NCBI GenBank assembly: GCA_021798675.1
Contig: JAJZGE010000101.1
Coordinates: forward strand, 1-6,620
Length of the DNA: 6,620 bases
Reading direction: 5' to 3'
From: Pseudomonadota bacterium
GTDB lineage: Bacteria > Pseudomonadota > Gammaproteobacteria > Xanthomonadales > Rhodanobacteraceae
Shown here: one piece after another, positions 6,354-6,620 of the stretch
Layout: each line of letters opens with the position of its first letter
Position numbering within the stretch: position 1 is the stretch's first letter
The notes under the pieces: generated by a model
What the model was told of the DNA's origin: nothing
Databases searched by the model: none
The model's input: only the letters and a program-made list of their open reading frames with translations
Program-made: the position numbers and the translations under genes

Positions 6354-6620
6354 TCAGGCGATCACGAACATCGGCTGGTCGAATTCGACCGACTGGCTGT
6401 TCTCGACCAGGATCGCCTGGATCGTGCCGGACACGTCGGCTTCGATCTGGTTGAACATCTTCATCGCCTCGATGATGCCCAGCGTGTCGCCGGCCTTCAC
6501 CTGCTGGCCGACCTTTGCCAGCGCCGCGGCGCCGGGGGTGGCGGCGGCGTAGAAGGTGCCGACCATCGGCGCCTTCACCACGTGGCCGGCCGGCAGGCCG
6601 CTGGCGGCGGGCGCCGCCTC
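6354..6620 (-). CDS. accB: Biotin carboxyl carrier protein of acetyl-CoA carboxylase (partial)
   Basis: The C-terminal 88 residues are present; the N-terminus lies beyond the right edge. The visible part begins in an Ala/Pro-rich linker ([10 protein letters not shown]), typical of the flexible arm that swings biotin between active sites. It is followed by the biotinyl domain: A-P-M-V-G-T-F-Y, the thumb-region residues A-A-A-T-P-G-A, and the biotinylation motif E-A-M-K-M with the acceptor lysine codon at 6459-6461. The domain ends in F-V-I-A with TGA at 6354-6356. The family is about 155-160 residues long, so roughly 70 are missing. An apparent start at 6581 is only an in-frame GTG inside the gene, because coding sequence continues unbroken to the edge. 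It pairs with accC immediately downstream. Confidence 0.95.
   Translation of the reverse strand, partial: EAAPAASGLPAGHVVKAPMVGTFYAAATPGAAALAKVGQQVKAGDTLGIIEAMKMFNQIEADVSGTIQAILVENSQSVEFDQPMFVIA

Noticed and set aside
3163..6552. A 1129-codon open frame on the plus strand antisense to DUF3426, prmA, accC and accB.
   Set aside because: It lies in register with the minus-strand codons of the DUF3426, prmA and accC genes, so its stops would require TTA, CTA or TCA sense codons, which are rare here. The product is Arg, His and Ala-rich low-complexity sequence with no domain, while the opposite strand encodes clear conserved proteins.

Overview
The window is high-GC (roughly two thirds G+C by eye) bacterial chromosome carrying ordinary housekeeping genes. 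The gene set and order (accB, accC, prmA, a zinc-ribbon/DUF3426 gene, fis, purH) point to a gammaproteobacterium, most likely Xanthomonadales (Lysobacterales), perhaps Rhodanobacteraceae. Family-level placement is inferred from gene content and protein character, not from a search. I found no phage, transposase, CRISPR, toxin or rRNA/tRNA signal, and no undescribed multigene system.

Layout: almost everything lies on the minus strand, so transcription runs from high to low coordinates. At the right edge is the 3' part of accB (6354-6620, cut by the window), then accC 14 nt later (4969-6339). A 165-nt gap follows, holding two hairpins of the same REP-like family in inverted orientation. Then come prmA (3904-4803), an uncharacterised membrane-anchored zinc-ribbon protein with a DUF3426-type C-terminus (3010-3855), a 159-nt gap with a perfect palindrome, fis (2563-2850), a short gap with a consensus TATAAT box reading toward purH, purH (868-2478) and a GNAT acetyltransferase (177-854) that starts 13 nt after purH. 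On the plus strand only the last 24 codons of an unidentified gene are visible (1-76), converging on the acetyltransferase with hairpin-forming sequence between them.

Functionally, AccB and AccC are the biotin carrier and biotin carboxylase of acetyl-CoA carboxylase, which commits carbon to fatty acid synthesis. PrmA methylates ribosomal protein L11. Fis is a growth-phase nucleoid protein and global regulator. PurH performs the last two steps of IMP synthesis. All are growth-linked, so the cluster looks like a conserved core neighbourhood rather than an accessory island. The least understood resident is the DUF3426 protein. The most notable non-coding structures are the REP-like inverted pair between accC and prmA and the palindromes upstream of fis and purH.
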